Positions 45,084 to 53,838 of a stretch of 64,000 nt of DNA are shown piece by piece. Source of the stretch: Leptotrichia sp. oral taxon 223. Its GTDB lineage: Bacteria; Fusobacteriota; Fusobacteriia; Fusobacteriales; Leptotrichiaceae. Made by a program: the position numbers and the translations under genes. The number at the start of each line of letters is the position of its first letter. Position 1 is the stretch's first letter. The DNA is taken from the NCBI RefSeq assembly GCF_013394795.1, contig NZ_JABXYU010000001.1, forward strand, positions 124,001 through 188,000. The letters are read 5' to 3'. Under the pieces are notes generated by a model. The model did no database searches, was not told the DNA's origin, and saw only the letters and a list, made by a program, of their open reading frames with translations.

Positions 45084-45633
45084 AGCGATTATTTCCTATA
45101 GTATACCCATTTGCATTTCCGTGATTCACGTTAGTTAAAGCTAAGTTCTTATATTCTGTAATTTTGAATAAATTTTCCAATTTATCCGAAAGTCCAACAT
45201 TCGTAATATCCGCAAATTTAGTAATATCGAAACTTGTACTTGTGTGACTCTGTATGCACTTGTATATTTTTCCATCAGTCAAATCATTTATATACCATTT
45301 CCCAGCTTCTTTATTTTCAACTTTACTTACATATCCACCTAATGTTTGTCCTATTGCTTGTTTCCAAGTTTCCGCATCTATTGCATTTCCTGCTTCTGTA
45401 CCGAATTTTACAATTCCTGCTTTTTCTATTGTGGCGTTTGAAGTCTGATTATCCAAATGCTCCAATAGTTCATATAATTTCATGAAATTTCTTGAAACTT
45501 TTCTTAGATCAGCAACTGTGTCTAATTGGAACAACTCGAATAATTCATTTTGAGTAGCCGCAGGTATAAAAGTATTTTCATTTATATTTTTTATTAAATC
45601 TAGTGTTGTTTGTTTCATTTTTTCTCCCTTCAT
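44968..45633 (-). CDS. Tail-fibre protein: stem and N-terminal part of tip A
   Basis: A 221-residue frame starting 'MKQTTLDLIKNINENTFIPA' (first Met 4 residues into the frame) with a helical N-terminal attachment region and a beta-rich 'NATIEKAGIVKFGTEAGNAI' repeat-like section (in part), both typical of phage fibre shafts. Then comes 'SDKLENLFKI', where KLENL is the crossover site, and a tip start 'GYTIGNNRYVPFSRRFP'. The frame ends prematurely at 44968 after the CCCCC run. The intended product probably continues in the next frame to 44847. Confidence 0.75.
   Translation of the reverse strand: MKGEKMKQTTLDLIKNINENTFIPAATQNELFELFQLDTVADLRKVSRNFMKLYELLEHLDNQTSNATIEKAGIVKFGTEAGNAIDAETWKQAIGQTLGGYVSKVENKEAGKWYINDLTDGKIYKCIQSHTSTSFDITKFADITNVGLSDKLENLFKITEYKNLALTNVNHGNANGYTIGNNRYVPFSRRFPREFKRKYYNLQTSCFSNFSIRRYGSNHSE
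45169..45184 (-). repeat. Invertible-cassette crossover site, right copy
   Basis: TAAATTTTCCAATTTA on the plus strand, the exact reverse complement of 44526-44541. It lies within the fibre stem gene, encoding DKLENL on the minus strand. The interval between the two copies (44542-45168) holds both alternative tips. Confidence 0.8.
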
Positions 45634-46443
45634 TTAATATACAATTTTTATGCCGTACCAAATTGGTATAACTTCATAAATCAATTCTAACCAGTAATCT
45701 AAATACTCTTTATCTACAGTGCTAGAATGAAAATCTACAATATACTGAAAATTATTTTTATCATTCGTTATTGTTACGTTGCCGTTATAGATAAAATATA
45801 GTTTCATTGTGTCTTTGAAATTCTGTAAAGTGGTTGCACGCCTTAAAATACGTTTGGAAATAATTCTGTTTATTTTAAAAATTGTCGATAAATTTTTACT
45901 TGATATTAATTTATAATGTTCTTCAAACTCTTCTAAGACTTCATTTCTTGCCGTTATAAATCTTCTGTTTTTTACTAATGTTCCAATTATAAATTCCAGT
46001 GATTTTAATTCAAGATCCGCAAAATGAAATACATCTTGTATAAGATTTGAATTTCTGAATATTCCCGGAAGGGAATTTATCATACTGTTGTAGTAATCAT
46101 TTTTAGCAAGATTGTATATAACATCAGCATAATCATTGTCGTATGAAAAAATTAACGGGAACTTTTTTTCAGTAATTTTTTGTGTAAAGTTTACATAATC
46201 ATCCAATCCAATGAAAAATGAAAAATCACTCACTTTATAATTTAATAATTCTGATACTGTCATTTCAGATAATTTATTCGTATGTTTCACAAAATTTGCT
46301 ACTTTAGGATTGCTTTTGATTAAAGCAAAATCATTATTTCTACCATCATTTACGAAATCTTTTACATAGAAATTTGATAATTCGCTTATATTAAAATTAT
46401 CTTTTATATATTCAACTGACTTCTGGTGTACATTTTTTACCAT
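45634..46443 (-). CDS. Baseplate/tail protein, XkdU (YmfQ, Mu gp48) type
   Basis: A 269-residue protein at the position of XkdU: after baseplate J and before the fibre. Beta-rich C-terminal half with 'LIYEVIPIWYGIKIVY' at the end. The sequence 'ESxLPGIFRNSNLIQDVFHF' type segment around residue 120 fits YmfQ-like tail proteins, which link the baseplate to fibres. Similarity is modest, so position carries much of the assignment. Confidence 0.65.
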   Translation of the reverse strand: MVKNVHQKSVEYIKDNFNISELSNFYVKDFVNDGRNNDFALIKSNPKVANFVKHTNKLSEMTVSELLNYKVSDFSFFIGLDDYVNFTQKITEKKFPLIFSYDNDYADVIYNLAKNDYYNSMINSLPGIFRNSNLIQDVFHFADLELKSLEFIIGTLVKNRRFITARNEVLEEFEEHYKLISSKNLSTIFKINRIISKRILRRATTLQNFKDTMKLYFIYNGNVTITNDKNNFQYIVDFHSSTVDKEYLDYWLELIYEVIPIWYGIKIVY

Positions 46444-46829
46444 TAATTTCTAAATCCTATCACATAAAAGTTTTTTGCTATTTCATACTGCATTAAAGCG
46501 TAAATTATTACCTCATCTCTTGCGTCAAAAGTAGCAAAATTTATTAAATTTCCATCAGTCAATGAATCATATATTCCAATTCCTATAATACGCCCCCAAT
46601 CTTCCCTTGCTTCAGGAAATTTCACAGAAGCCACGTTGCTTGTTTCGTTTGATGAAGTTGAAGCAAAGTTTATAGCTCTTCTGGCATATGAAGCTGATAC
46701 AAGTTCTGTTGCATTCTCTTTTCCATTTGTTCCCGTTGTTATAGCCGTCAAAAGCCCCGCATAATATGTTTTGCCTTCAAATAAATTGTTTAATATTTTT
46801 GCTTTTGCAGCCATTGTAAATCCGCTCAT
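46443..46829 (-). CDS. Phage tail/fibre-attachment protein
   Basis: A 128-residue protein: 'GFTMAAKAKILNNLFEGKTYYAGL' (in part), 'ELVSASYARRAINFAS' and 'EDWGRIIGIGIYD' are the pattern of small structural proteins near fibre genes in many tailed phages. Its stop overlaps the start of the XkdU-like gene. The exact role is unclear; it might be a short fibre or fibre hub. Confidence 0.6.
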   Translation of the reverse strand: MSGFTMAAKAKILNNLFEGKTYYAGLLTAITTGTNGKENATELVSASYARRAINFASTSSNETSNVASVKFPEAREDWGRIIGIGIYDSLTDGNLINFATFDARDEVIIYALMQYEIAKNFYVIGFRN

Positions 46830-46838
46830 TTTATCCTC

Positions 46839-47936
46839 CTAATCCAAAGTTTTTAATGTTATATTCAAGACACTTGCTAAATCCTCGTCATCCAATACAA
46901 CATCCTCTTTTGTATTATTGATGTCTATATTTGATATTTTCTTAAATGCTTTTATTTCCAGCAATTTATCAATTATTTCTGCATAATAAATTCTATTTTC
47001 CTCAAATAATTTATCCAAAAATACTTGATTTAAAGTGTTTTTTGTAAGTTCAATTGCACTTTCTTCGTTATATTCCTTATTTAACACAGCTTCAAACGTA
47101 AGATTTATACTTTTTCCCTTAATTGTCTTTATAGTAAATTCGGCATCCGTTATAATTTCATTATCCAGATACGCTTTTATCGCATTCAGCTCTTCATCTT
47201 TTAGTTTTATATCTGATTTGCCGATTCCAATAATCTTAGCTGTGCCCTTGCCATTCCATCTCGGAATTATTCTTAATTTTTTGATATTTTCAAAATTGGC
47301 TAATATCATTTCTCTTATCATATTTGCATTATAATTCACGGTCGGACTAGATAATATCTTTCTTCTACGTTCCCGCAAGTCTGCGTCACTTTCCTCATCT
47401 GCTCCGTTTGAAATATTACTAAGATTTTCCACCCTTTCAAGTCCTGCATAATTTTTGGAAAATTTATTTATCTCTCCAATTCCGCAATTACCAATTTCTC
47501 CAGCAGTATTTGCAACTATATTAACATCACTATAACCAACTGTTCCAGTTGATTTATACGCAACTATTTTTGTTTCAGTTATAGTATATGTACAATTATT
47601 GCTTGCAACAGTCATTCCGTTTTCAATTAACGTTCCACTTGTCCCGTAAATCCTAACCATTCCAGTTGCAGCAGTTGCTTTTTTTCTAAAAATATAATCT
47701 TCGCTACAAATACTATCAAGATATATACCTTCAGCAGTTGCAACATTGTATTTTTTTGACATTTCCTCATATAGTTTCTGCTGTACAATTAATTCCGTTG
47801 AAAATGCTCTCACAATATCCGCTGTAAAACTTCCAACAACATCACTATACTTACTCATAAAACTTCCGTTAAAAATATTATTGACAAGTTCGTTTGTATC
47901 TTCCTCGTAAACATCTATATCTTCCCTTGTAACCAT
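46839..47936 (-). CDS. Baseplate J (gp47/XkdT) protein
   Basis: A 365-residue baseplate wedge protein. 'GIYLDSICSEDYIFRKKATAATG' (in part), 'ERRRKILSSPTVNYNANMIREMI' (in part) and the following beta domain match the Mu gp47/P2 J family. It forms the ring joining hub and sheath in contractile tails. It follows the XkdS-like gene, exactly as in PBSX. Confidence 0.88.
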   Translation of the reverse strand: MVTREDIDVYEEDTNELVNNIFNGSFMSKYSDVVGSFTADIVRAFSTELIVQQKLYEEMSKKYNVATAEGIYLDSICSEDYIFRKKATAATGMVRIYGTSGTLIENGMTVASNNCTYTITETKIVAYKSTGTVGYSDVNIVANTAGEIGNCGIGEINKFSKNYAGLERVENLSNISNGADEESDADLRERRRKILSSPTVNYNANMIREMILANFENIKKLRIIPRWNGKGTAKIIGIGKSDIKLKDEELNAIKAYLDNEIITDAEFTIKTIKGKSINLTFEAVLNKEYNEESAIELTKNTLNQVFLDKLFEENRIYYAEIIDKLLEIKAFKKISNIDINNTKEDVVLDDEDLASVLNITLKTLD

Positions 47937-47951
47937 AAATACCCCCTTTCA

Positions 47952-48431
47952 CTATAAAAGTTTGTCAAATTCAAAAGTTTCACTGATATTTAGAGTTCCT
48001 TCTTCATCTTTTAGAATTACATTAAACTCAAATGTCAGTCTATCCTCTTTAAAATCTGAATAATAATTATTAATAGATTTTATATACTCATGTTCTTTAA
48101 GTGCAGTTAGTATTTCACGTTTTATTTCACTTTGTGCATAATCCTGATAAAGCGGATTTATTCCACGATACTTATTTATTCCAATACCAAAAGGAAAAAC
48201 ATCCTTATAGTAAACTCTCCAAGCATTTTTAGTAACAATTAAGCACTTTATAATCCACTGCTTTACAATTTCTTTCTTTGTTGTTAAAAGAACAGGGGTA
48301 CCTTTTTCATAAACAAAATCACCTTTTTTAAAATCCCATTTCAAATCAAAATAAATGTCAGAATTATCATACTCAATATTTTTATTGCTAGAATATGTAT
48401 CAAGTGCTGTAATTGCTGAATTAGGTAACAT
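47952..48431 (-). CDS. Baseplate wedge protein, XkdS/DUF2634 type
   Basis: A 159-residue protein at the XkdS position. 'YFDLKWDFKKGDFVYEKGTPVLLTTKKEIVKQWIIKCL' (in part) and 'GINKYRGINPLYQDYAQSEI' are the DUF2634 pattern, and the C-terminal beta strands 'LTFEFNVILKDEEGTLNISE' resemble gp25-like wedges. The order after the XkdR-like and before baseplate J genes supports this. Confidence 0.8.
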   Translation of the reverse strand: MLPNSAITALDTYSSNKNIEYDNSDIYFDLKWDFKKGDFVYEKGTPVLLTTKKEIVKQWIIKCLIVTKNAWRVYYKDVFPFGIGINKYRGINPLYQDYAQSEIKREILTALKEHEYIKSINNYYSDFKEDRLTFEFNVILKDEEGTLNISETFEFDKLL

Positions 48432-48433
48432 TT

Positions 48434-48898
48434 CTACTCACCTGCCTTATAATAATAAGCCTTGTCTACCAAATAAAACTTTTTCTGATTCTTAAATTCG
48501 TTTAATATGACTTCATCGCCAACCTTTAATTCGTCAGTCCATTTATTCGTTCCGCTGGCTTTATATGTCCCTTTCGCCTTTATTTTGTTATGAATATTTC
48601 CGCCAGAATCTTGATTTTCACTATCAGTTACATCTATTTCAATATCTCCCTTAACTTCAAATTCTCTAGTATATCCAGCCACTTTCTCCCAAGCTACAAC
48701 AATTCTATCTGTTTTTAATATTATTCTTTCATCAATTTGAACTTCCAAGTTTGGAGGTGCTTTTACAATTTTTCCTAAGAAAGGACCATTCCAGTCAGGA
48801 TTATCAAAGTTCTCCCTTAAAATTTTAGCTAAATTATCAAATGCCTTGCTAGGCTCAGAATATTTTGCCTCATCAGGTTGTAATACTTTGTCTTTCAT
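48434..48898 (-). CDS. Baseplate protein, XkdR/DUF2577 type
   Basis: A 154-residue protein with a beta-barrel-like core: 'GPFLGKIVKAPPNLEVQIDERIIL' (in part), 'VAGYTREFEVKGDIEI' and 'DELKVGDEVILNEFKNQKKFYLVDKAYYY' (in part). This is the DUF2577 layout of small OB-fold baseplate proteins that form the tail tip in PBSX-like phages. It ends 2 bases before the XkdS-like gene. Confidence 0.78.
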   Translation of the reverse strand: MKDKVLQPDEAKYSEPSKAFDNLAKILRENFDNPDWNGPFLGKIVKAPPNLEVQIDERIILKTDRIVVAWEKVAGYTREFEVKGDIEIDVTDSENQDSGGNIHNKIKAKGTYKASGTNKWTDELKVGDEVILNEFKNQKKFYLVDKAYYYKAGE

Positions 48899-48900
48899 GC

Positions 48901-49281
48901 TTATTCCTCACTTTCTAACTCTTTTACCAGTTCCAAAGTTAAACTCATAAAATAAATATTTACCCCATAAAAGCTGTACTTTTGGCTAAAATTATGATTA
49001 ACGCTTTTAACTTCAAATATTCCAGCAATTCCTGTACTGTTTTTAGGAATACTTACTAAATCCCCGGCACGTAAAATAGGTATTCCTGGAACGGTTAAAG
49101 TAAAAGTCTTCTCAAGTTTATTTTTCTCTTTTAAGACATTTGCCGCTTTTATTGGTTTTTTCTCTTTTTGCTTTTTTTTACTTTTTTTAGATGTTTTAGA
49201 ATTTTCAGTCTTTTTACCTTTGTTATTGCCATCTTTTTTACTTTTTCTGTTACGTTTTGAATTTCTAGTTTTTCCAGCCAT
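48901..49281 (-). CDS. C-terminal half of a split baseplate hub (XkdQ/gp44-like)
   Basis: A 126-residue product. Residues 1-42 are Lys/Asn/Ser low-complexity sequence. Residues about 43-126 carry 'FTLTVPGIPILRAGDLVSIP' and 'FEVKSVNHNFSQKYSFYGV', the C-terminal hub domain of XkdQ-like proteins. Its ATG overlaps the stop of the N-terminal half (TAATG), with AAGAAAGG just upstream, so reinitiation is plausible. A -1 frameshift on AAAAAA would also join the frames. Together the halves exceed a normal XkdQ by about the length of the Lys-rich insert. Confidence 0.75.
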   Translation of the reverse strand: MAGKTRNSKRNRKSKKDGNNKGKKTENSKTSKKSKKKQKEKKPIKAANVLKEKNKLEKTFTLTVPGIPILRAGDLVSIPKNSTGIAGIFEVKSVNHNFSQKYSFYGVNIYFMSLTLELVKELESEE

Positions 49282-49326
49282 TATTTTTTGCCTTTCTTAG
49301 CTGTATTTTTGTTACGTTTTGAATTT
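49249..49326 (-). repeat. Direct repeats in the Lys-rich linker of the hub genes
   Basis: GTTACGTTTTGAATTT occurs exactly at 49249-49264 and at 49311-49326 (62 bases apart). Related A/T-rich blocks (TTTTTACCTTT-TTATT) also recur near 49211 and 49333. They encode the Lys/Asn/Ser tracts of both hub halves and indicate internal duplication. Confidence 0.7.
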
Positions 49327-50216
49327 TTTGTTTTTTTACCTTTATTATTTTTATCTTCTTTCTTACCTTTTCCATCTTTTTTATTATTCTTATCCTTGCT
49401 TCTACCTTTTTTAGCTGATTTATCTTGATTATTTTTCTCCTGTTTAACAACATACTGCAATAATCCATATTTTTTAATATTTTCGTTGTCTTTCGCTGTA
49501 TCAACCTTATTCATTTTTTCATCATCACCATCAACTACAATTATGCTATTTTTCATATTTTCAAAACTTGATGTATAGCTTGCGTCTTTAATAAAGTTAA
49601 AAATATTTACATATCCATTTCCAACATATACTTGGTATTCTTTGGGCTGTGTTTCTCCATCCAAGTATTTATCACTATTTCTTTTGAAAAAATGAAAAGC
49701 ATTGTCTTTAAAATAAAAATGCCAGTTTTCACCTTTATCCTCTTTTATTGTTTCTATAATTTTTTTTATTATATCCGCAATAGTTTCCTTATAATAATAC
49801 TCATCTATTTTCACATCACAGTTTTCTATAGTTCCAACAGGCATATCAAACTCTTTGAGCATTTTTGTTACACATTCTCCTGCTGGAAGTTTATCAAATT
49901 GAAATATTTCAGAAATACGTGATATATAAAAACTTGGATCGTATGCTGTAAACTTAGGACCTTTATTATTAACACTAATTTTAGGGATAATACCTTGAAA
50001 TATTAATGTATCAGCGTTATCATAGAGTTCTACAAAATAAGCCCCCTTATCCAAGTCAATCGTATGATATGGCATATTTTCTCTGTAATTGTAAGCCAGT
50101 TCAAATTCCATTTGAGCCGTTATATTTTCAATACTGCTTGAAAGTTGTATATTATCTTTTACAATACTTGTTAAATCATATCTTTTCTCATCAGGATCTG
50201 TTACAATTATTTTCAT
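49281..50216 (-). CDS. N-terminal half of a split baseplate hub (XkdQ/late-control-D-like)
   Basis: A 311-residue product. Residues 1-250 show the hub fold: 'YDLTSIVKDNIQLSSSIENITAQ' (in part), 'AYFVELYDNADTLIFQGIIPKISV' (in part), 'YDPSFYISRISEIFQFDKLPAGE' (in part). From about residue 258 the protein becomes a tail of Lys, Asn, Asp and Gly (KK, KNNK and KGKK words) and stops. In PBSX-like phages the hub is one protein of about 330 residues. Here its last 85 residues are encoded by the next, overlapping frame. Confidence 0.75.
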   Translation of the reverse strand: MKIIVTDPDEKRYDLTSIVKDNIQLSSSIENITAQMEFELAYNYRENMPYHTIDLDKGAYFVELYDNADTLIFQGIIPKISVNNKGPKFTAYDPSFYISRISEIFQFDKLPAGECVTKMLKEFDMPVGTIENCDVKIDEYYYKETIADIIKKIIETIKEDKGENWHFYFKDNAFHFFKRNSDKYLDGETQPKEYQVYVGNGYVNIFNFIKDASYTSSFENMKNSIIVVDGDDEKMNKVDTAKDNENIKKYGLLQYVVKQEKNNQDKSAKKGRSKDKNNKKDGKGKKEDKNNKGKKTKNSKRNKNTAKKGKK

Positions 50217-50219
50217 ACT

Positions 50220-50906
50220 CTATCCACTCACCTTGTAAAATAATTTTTCTTCCGGATTATCAGCTTCTGTGATGTCGCTAAACTCTGGATATTCCTCAAA
50301 TTCAATTTCAAAGTTCAATGTTCCTGTAATGTCAAAATTGGCTTCAAATTTATTCACGGTTGCTAAAAAATTCAAGTCCACAGGATTTAAGATTGATGTT
50401 AATGTTCCTTTACCCAATTTTCCAACTAAAATTAGTCGTATAGGCTTATCTGACATCTCTAGTGATTTAAACAGTAAAAAAGTAGTAAAGGGATCTAACA
50501 AATGATGTGTTGCGAAATTATATTTCTGTTCCGGAATAATAGAAGAAAAAGCCAGAGACTGCAATTTATTTTTATTTTTGAGCTTTAATATACCGTTTAC
50601 CGTATCAATGCTTTCCCAGCCACCAATGCTTTTAAACTTCAGTTCACTTGGAGGTACTGGGAATAAATAAAACTCTTTTAGTTCCGCCATTTTATCATTT
50701 ATTTGAGAAAAAATAGGATTTTGTCCGCTTACGCTGCTCATCTTATCTGATAGCATCTTTTTGGCTTTTTCAATGAAATTATTATCTCCTAATTTTTGAT
50801 TTAAAAAATCAATTGTATTAAAAGAATTACTGCCCAAAAAATTCAAGTCCTTATAATTTACACTTTCATCAAATTTTATATACACTTTATAATCTAGTAA
50901 CCCCAT
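50220..50906 (-). CDS. Tail protein, XkdP-like (without LysM)
   Basis: A 228-residue protein between the tape measure and hub genes, the position of XkdP. 'EFYLFPVPPSELKFKSIGGWESI' (in part) and 'GTLNFEIEFEEYPEF' match the N-terminal part of XkdP-type proteins. The C-terminal LysM domain common in Bacillus homologues is absent. It probably joins the tail tube to the hub. Confidence 0.75.
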   Translation of the reverse strand: MGLLDYKVYIKFDESVNYKDLNFLGSNSFNTIDFLNQKLGDNNFIEKAKKMLSDKMSSVSGQNPIFSQINDKMAELKEFYLFPVPPSELKFKSIGGWESIDTVNGILKLKNKNKLQSLAFSSIIPEQKYNFATHHLLDPFTTFLLFKSLEMSDKPIRLILVGKLGKGTLTSILNPVDLNFLATVNKFEANFDITGTLNFEIEFEEYPEFSDITEADNPEEKLFYKVSG

Positions 50907-50909
50907 AAC

Positions 50910-53639
50910 CTATCCTTTCTGCAAACTTGCTGCAATTTTATTCGCTATTGCATCTCCACTTGGAGCAGCAGGCACATTCACATTAATTTTTATAGCATGG
51001 ATTGCTCCCACAACTTCTCCTAATTTTCCAACAATAGCACTTTTAGTTGCCGCCATTTCTGCTTTCAGCGCACTCATTTCTGCTTTCAATTCACCAAGCA
51101 AACTGTTTCTAGTAACATCTTGTGGATTACCTTTAATGTCACTGCTAACTTGTTGAACTGCTTGTTGAACATTGCTAAATGCCGATGGATCAATTTTCAT
51201 TTGGGTATTTGACAGACTAGCTGGATCAATAGGAACTTTTGCCGTTGGATCTAATTTTATAGTTTGGGGCTGTGCAGGTGTTGCCACTTGCGGTACTTGT
51301 TGCATACTCATACCTGCAAGTTGTCCGTTCGCTCCCATTTGAGCCATTTGGGTGTTAATTTGAGCATTTATGTCAACTTGTTTTTCAGTTGGTTTCGCAG
51401 CTTCATTGTTTAATTCTTCCATTCCTTTTTTAACTTCATTTATTGCTTCAGTAGCCTGTTTTGCGTCATCTTTTCCAAATAATTTTTTAAAGAATCCACC
51501 AACTTTTGAAATAATTTTTCCAAAGAATAAGAATGATTCTGTGATTGCTCTCACTGCAAATCCAAGTACACCTCCAATTATTTGTGCTAAACCTGTTAAA
51601 AGTGGCATTATAAATTGCAACGCACCACCTACAACACTTGCTATTGTGCTAAAAGCTCCTGAAATTGTACTTGCAAAATTTTGCCCCTGTGAACCAGCAA
51701 GTCCAGCAGCGCTCATAAAACTACCCAACAAGTTAATGATAATCCCAAAAACAGCATTAAATATCGCTCCTATAATTGATATTGAAGCACCAATAAAAGA
51801 AAATACAGCTGTCAATACGTTGCCAATTCCTTGAAACGTTGCACTAAACTGACTTCCGTTTGACTGTATAGTTTGAAAAAATCCGCTGATACTACTAGCC
51901 CAGCCACTTATAAGAGGCAAAAAAGATTGCCCCATGCTTGCAAAAGCTGAACCTATTGCTGGAAAAGCTCCTTCAATCCCTTGAATCACTTGAGAAGCCA
52001 TTGGAGTTATCGCTTGTCCTGCTTCTATCATACCTCTAGCCATTGAAGCCTTCATTCTTTCCATCGACGGACCTATGCCTTGATTCATTTGTTTAAATGC
52101 TTGTTCAGTAGCACCATCGGAATTTTGCATTTCTTTCATATTTTCTGCAAAAGCTCCTGCGTTTTTCCCAGTAACAGATAATGCAAAAGACCCAGCTTCT
52201 ACGCTTCCAAAAAATTCGTTAATATTTTTACCACTTTTTTGTGCATGCTGATCTAACGCTTGCATTGCAGTCTGTAAATTTCCACCTTGTGCTATAAAAT
52301 CTTTAAATGATTTTCCTGTTGCTTTTTTAAATTCCTGCGAAGCCTTAGATGAGCCTTTAGAAAATTCACTGAACGCCGCTTTCATCTGTGTCATTGTTTC
52401 GCTTGTTGGCGTCCCTTTTGCTGTCATAGTTGCCACTACTGCTGTCAAATCACTAAATTGAACACCTAAGCTGCTCGCAATTGGTGATACTTGGGCAATA
52501 CTTCCAGCCATTTCACCAAAAGTAGTTTTACCTTTTCGTACAGCTGTAAACATTAAATCACTAGCTTTCTTCGCACTTATATTTTCTTTTCCAAAAGCAT
52601 TTACAACTGAGCTTATTCCATCTACTGCAATTGCTGTATCATTCAATCCAGACGCTATTGTTGCTTGTTGTGCAACATCCAAAAATCCTCTTATATCATT
52701 AGTGGAAACCCCAGCAGAAAGAGCCTGGTACATTGACTCTGATATATTTTCAGCTGCTTTCCCATACTTTTCAGATAAATCTAGCACATCTTTACCTAAT
52801 TTGTCTTTGGTTTGTTGCGAAGCGTTAGGCAACATTGTATAAACCATATTCATTCCTTTTTGGAATTCCCCTGAAGCCTTTAATGCTTTTACACCAAATC
52901 CTGCTGTAGCCGCAGTAAGTGCACCAATAGCAAGAATAGTTGCCCCAATAGGACCAGTTGCAAGCCCTACGAGTCCGCTAATCGCACTACTGATAGCACC
53001 AAGTCCGCCACCAGTAACACTAGCCGAAGATACGATATTAAAAAGATTTTTCAATTTAGAACCCGAATCACTAATTTTTCCGCCTATACTATTTCCCAAA
53101 AACGAAAAAGCCTTTTTACCAGCCTCTCCTACTTTTTTCAACGGACTAATCAATCCGCTAAATTTACTCCCGATTTTACTTATAGTATCTGGTATTTTAT
53201 TACCTAAAGATTTTGATAGTGTTTCTCCCACATCTCTTCCAAGCGTGTTCAATTTCTCAAAGGCTTCTGCTGTTTTATCACTACTCATACCTAAATCCTC
53301 AGCACCATCTGCCGCCTTTTTAGAACTTTCAGATAATTTATCAGCGCTTTCAGAAGCCTTGGTGTTACTGTCGGCTAATTTTTCTACATCGTCTCCAGCT
53401 TCATTTGCAGCGTTCGCAACTTCACTTAAGCTATTTTCTAGCTCATCATTTCCGCCGGTTGCTTCTTTAACAGCATTCGCTACACTTTCCAAGCTATTTT
53501 GCAAAGTTTCGTTACCACTTGTACCTTGTTGTGCTCCCTGTGCTAGTTTTCCAAAACTTTCAGATAACGAATTAAAATGAGATATAGCACTTTCTATTCC
53601 GTCTACATTTACCTGTATTGCTATAACATTATCCGCCAT
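50910..53639 (-). CDS. Tail tape measure protein (TP901 type)
   Basis: A 909-residue protein that fixes tail length. The N-terminal 150 residues are helical with Ser/Ala/Asn-rich heptads ('SLSEVANAANEAGDDVEKLA'), then a TP901 core at about 270-560 ('GEFQKGMNMVYTMLPNASQQT' in part; 'ALSAGVSTNDIRGFLDVAQQA' in part), then hydrophobic helices at about 590-720, and a C-terminal coiled-coil. Starts with ATGGCGGATAAT, overlapping the end of the chaperone frameshift product. Confidence 0.93.
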   Translation of the reverse strand: MADNVIAIQVNVDGIESAISHFNSLSESFGKLAQGAQQGTSGNETLQNSLESVANAVKEATGGNDELENSLSEVANAANEAGDDVEKLADSNTKASESADKLSESSKKAADGAEDLGMSSDKTAEAFEKLNTLGRDVGETLSKSLGNKIPDTISKIGSKFSGLISPLKKVGEAGKKAFSFLGNSIGGKISDSGSKLKNLFNIVSSASVTGGGLGAISSAISGLVGLATGPIGATILAIGALTAATAGFGVKALKASGEFQKGMNMVYTMLPNASQQTKDKLGKDVLDLSEKYGKAAENISESMYQALSAGVSTNDIRGFLDVAQQATIASGLNDTAIAVDGISSVVNAFGKENISAKKASDLMFTAVRKGKTTFGEMAGSIAQVSPIASSLGVQFSDLTAVVATMTAKGTPTSETMTQMKAAFSEFSKGSSKASQEFKKATGKSFKDFIAQGGNLQTAMQALDQHAQKSGKNINEFFGSVEAGSFALSVTGKNAGAFAENMKEMQNSDGATEQAFKQMNQGIGPSMERMKASMARGMIEAGQAITPMASQVIQGIEGAFPAIGSAFASMGQSFLPLISGWASSISGFFQTIQSNGSQFSATFQGIGNVLTAVFSFIGASISIIGAIFNAVFGIIINLLGSFMSAAGLAGSQGQNFASTISGAFSTIASVVGGALQFIMPLLTGLAQIIGGVLGFAVRAITESFLFFGKIISKVGGFFKKLFGKDDAKQATEAINEVKKGMEELNNEAAKPTEKQVDINAQINTQMAQMGANGQLAGMSMQQVPQVATPAQPQTIKLDPTAKVPIDPASLSNTQMKIDPSAFSNVQQAVQQVSSDIKGNPQDVTRNSLLGELKAEMSALKAEMAATKSAIVGKLGEVVGAIHAIKINVNVPAAPSGDAIANKIAASLQKG

Positions 53640-53838
53640 ATCCCGTCACTCCCAACCTTGCATGTTCGTTAAATTCCTCACGTTTCTGTTCCTGCGCAAT
53701 TTCATAAGCGACTACATAATAATGCCACATATTTTCATTCTCTATATCTGAAAAATCCTTTGGTGTCCAGCCTTTTTGCATATAATAAATTATTGCATTA
53801 AGTTCAACATCCGTCTTATTTTCATCTATTTTTTTTTT
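53629..53838 (-). CDS. -1 frameshift extension (gpT-like) of the tail assembly chaperone
   Basis: The chaperone frame stops at TAG (53828-53826) directly after ten A (53838-53829 on the minus strand). In the -1 frame it continues for 66 residues ('IDENKTDVELNAIIYYMQKG', 'WTPKDFSDIENENMWHYYVV' and on to 'LGVTGYGG'), ending at 53629 inside the tape-measure start. It has no start of its own. This is the classical G/GT frameshift of tailed phages; the predicted long product has 215 residues. Confidence 0.85.
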   Translation of the reverse strand, partial: KKKIDENKTDVELNAIIYYMQKGWTPKDFSDIENENMWHYYVVAYEIAQEQKREEFNEHARLGVTGYGG

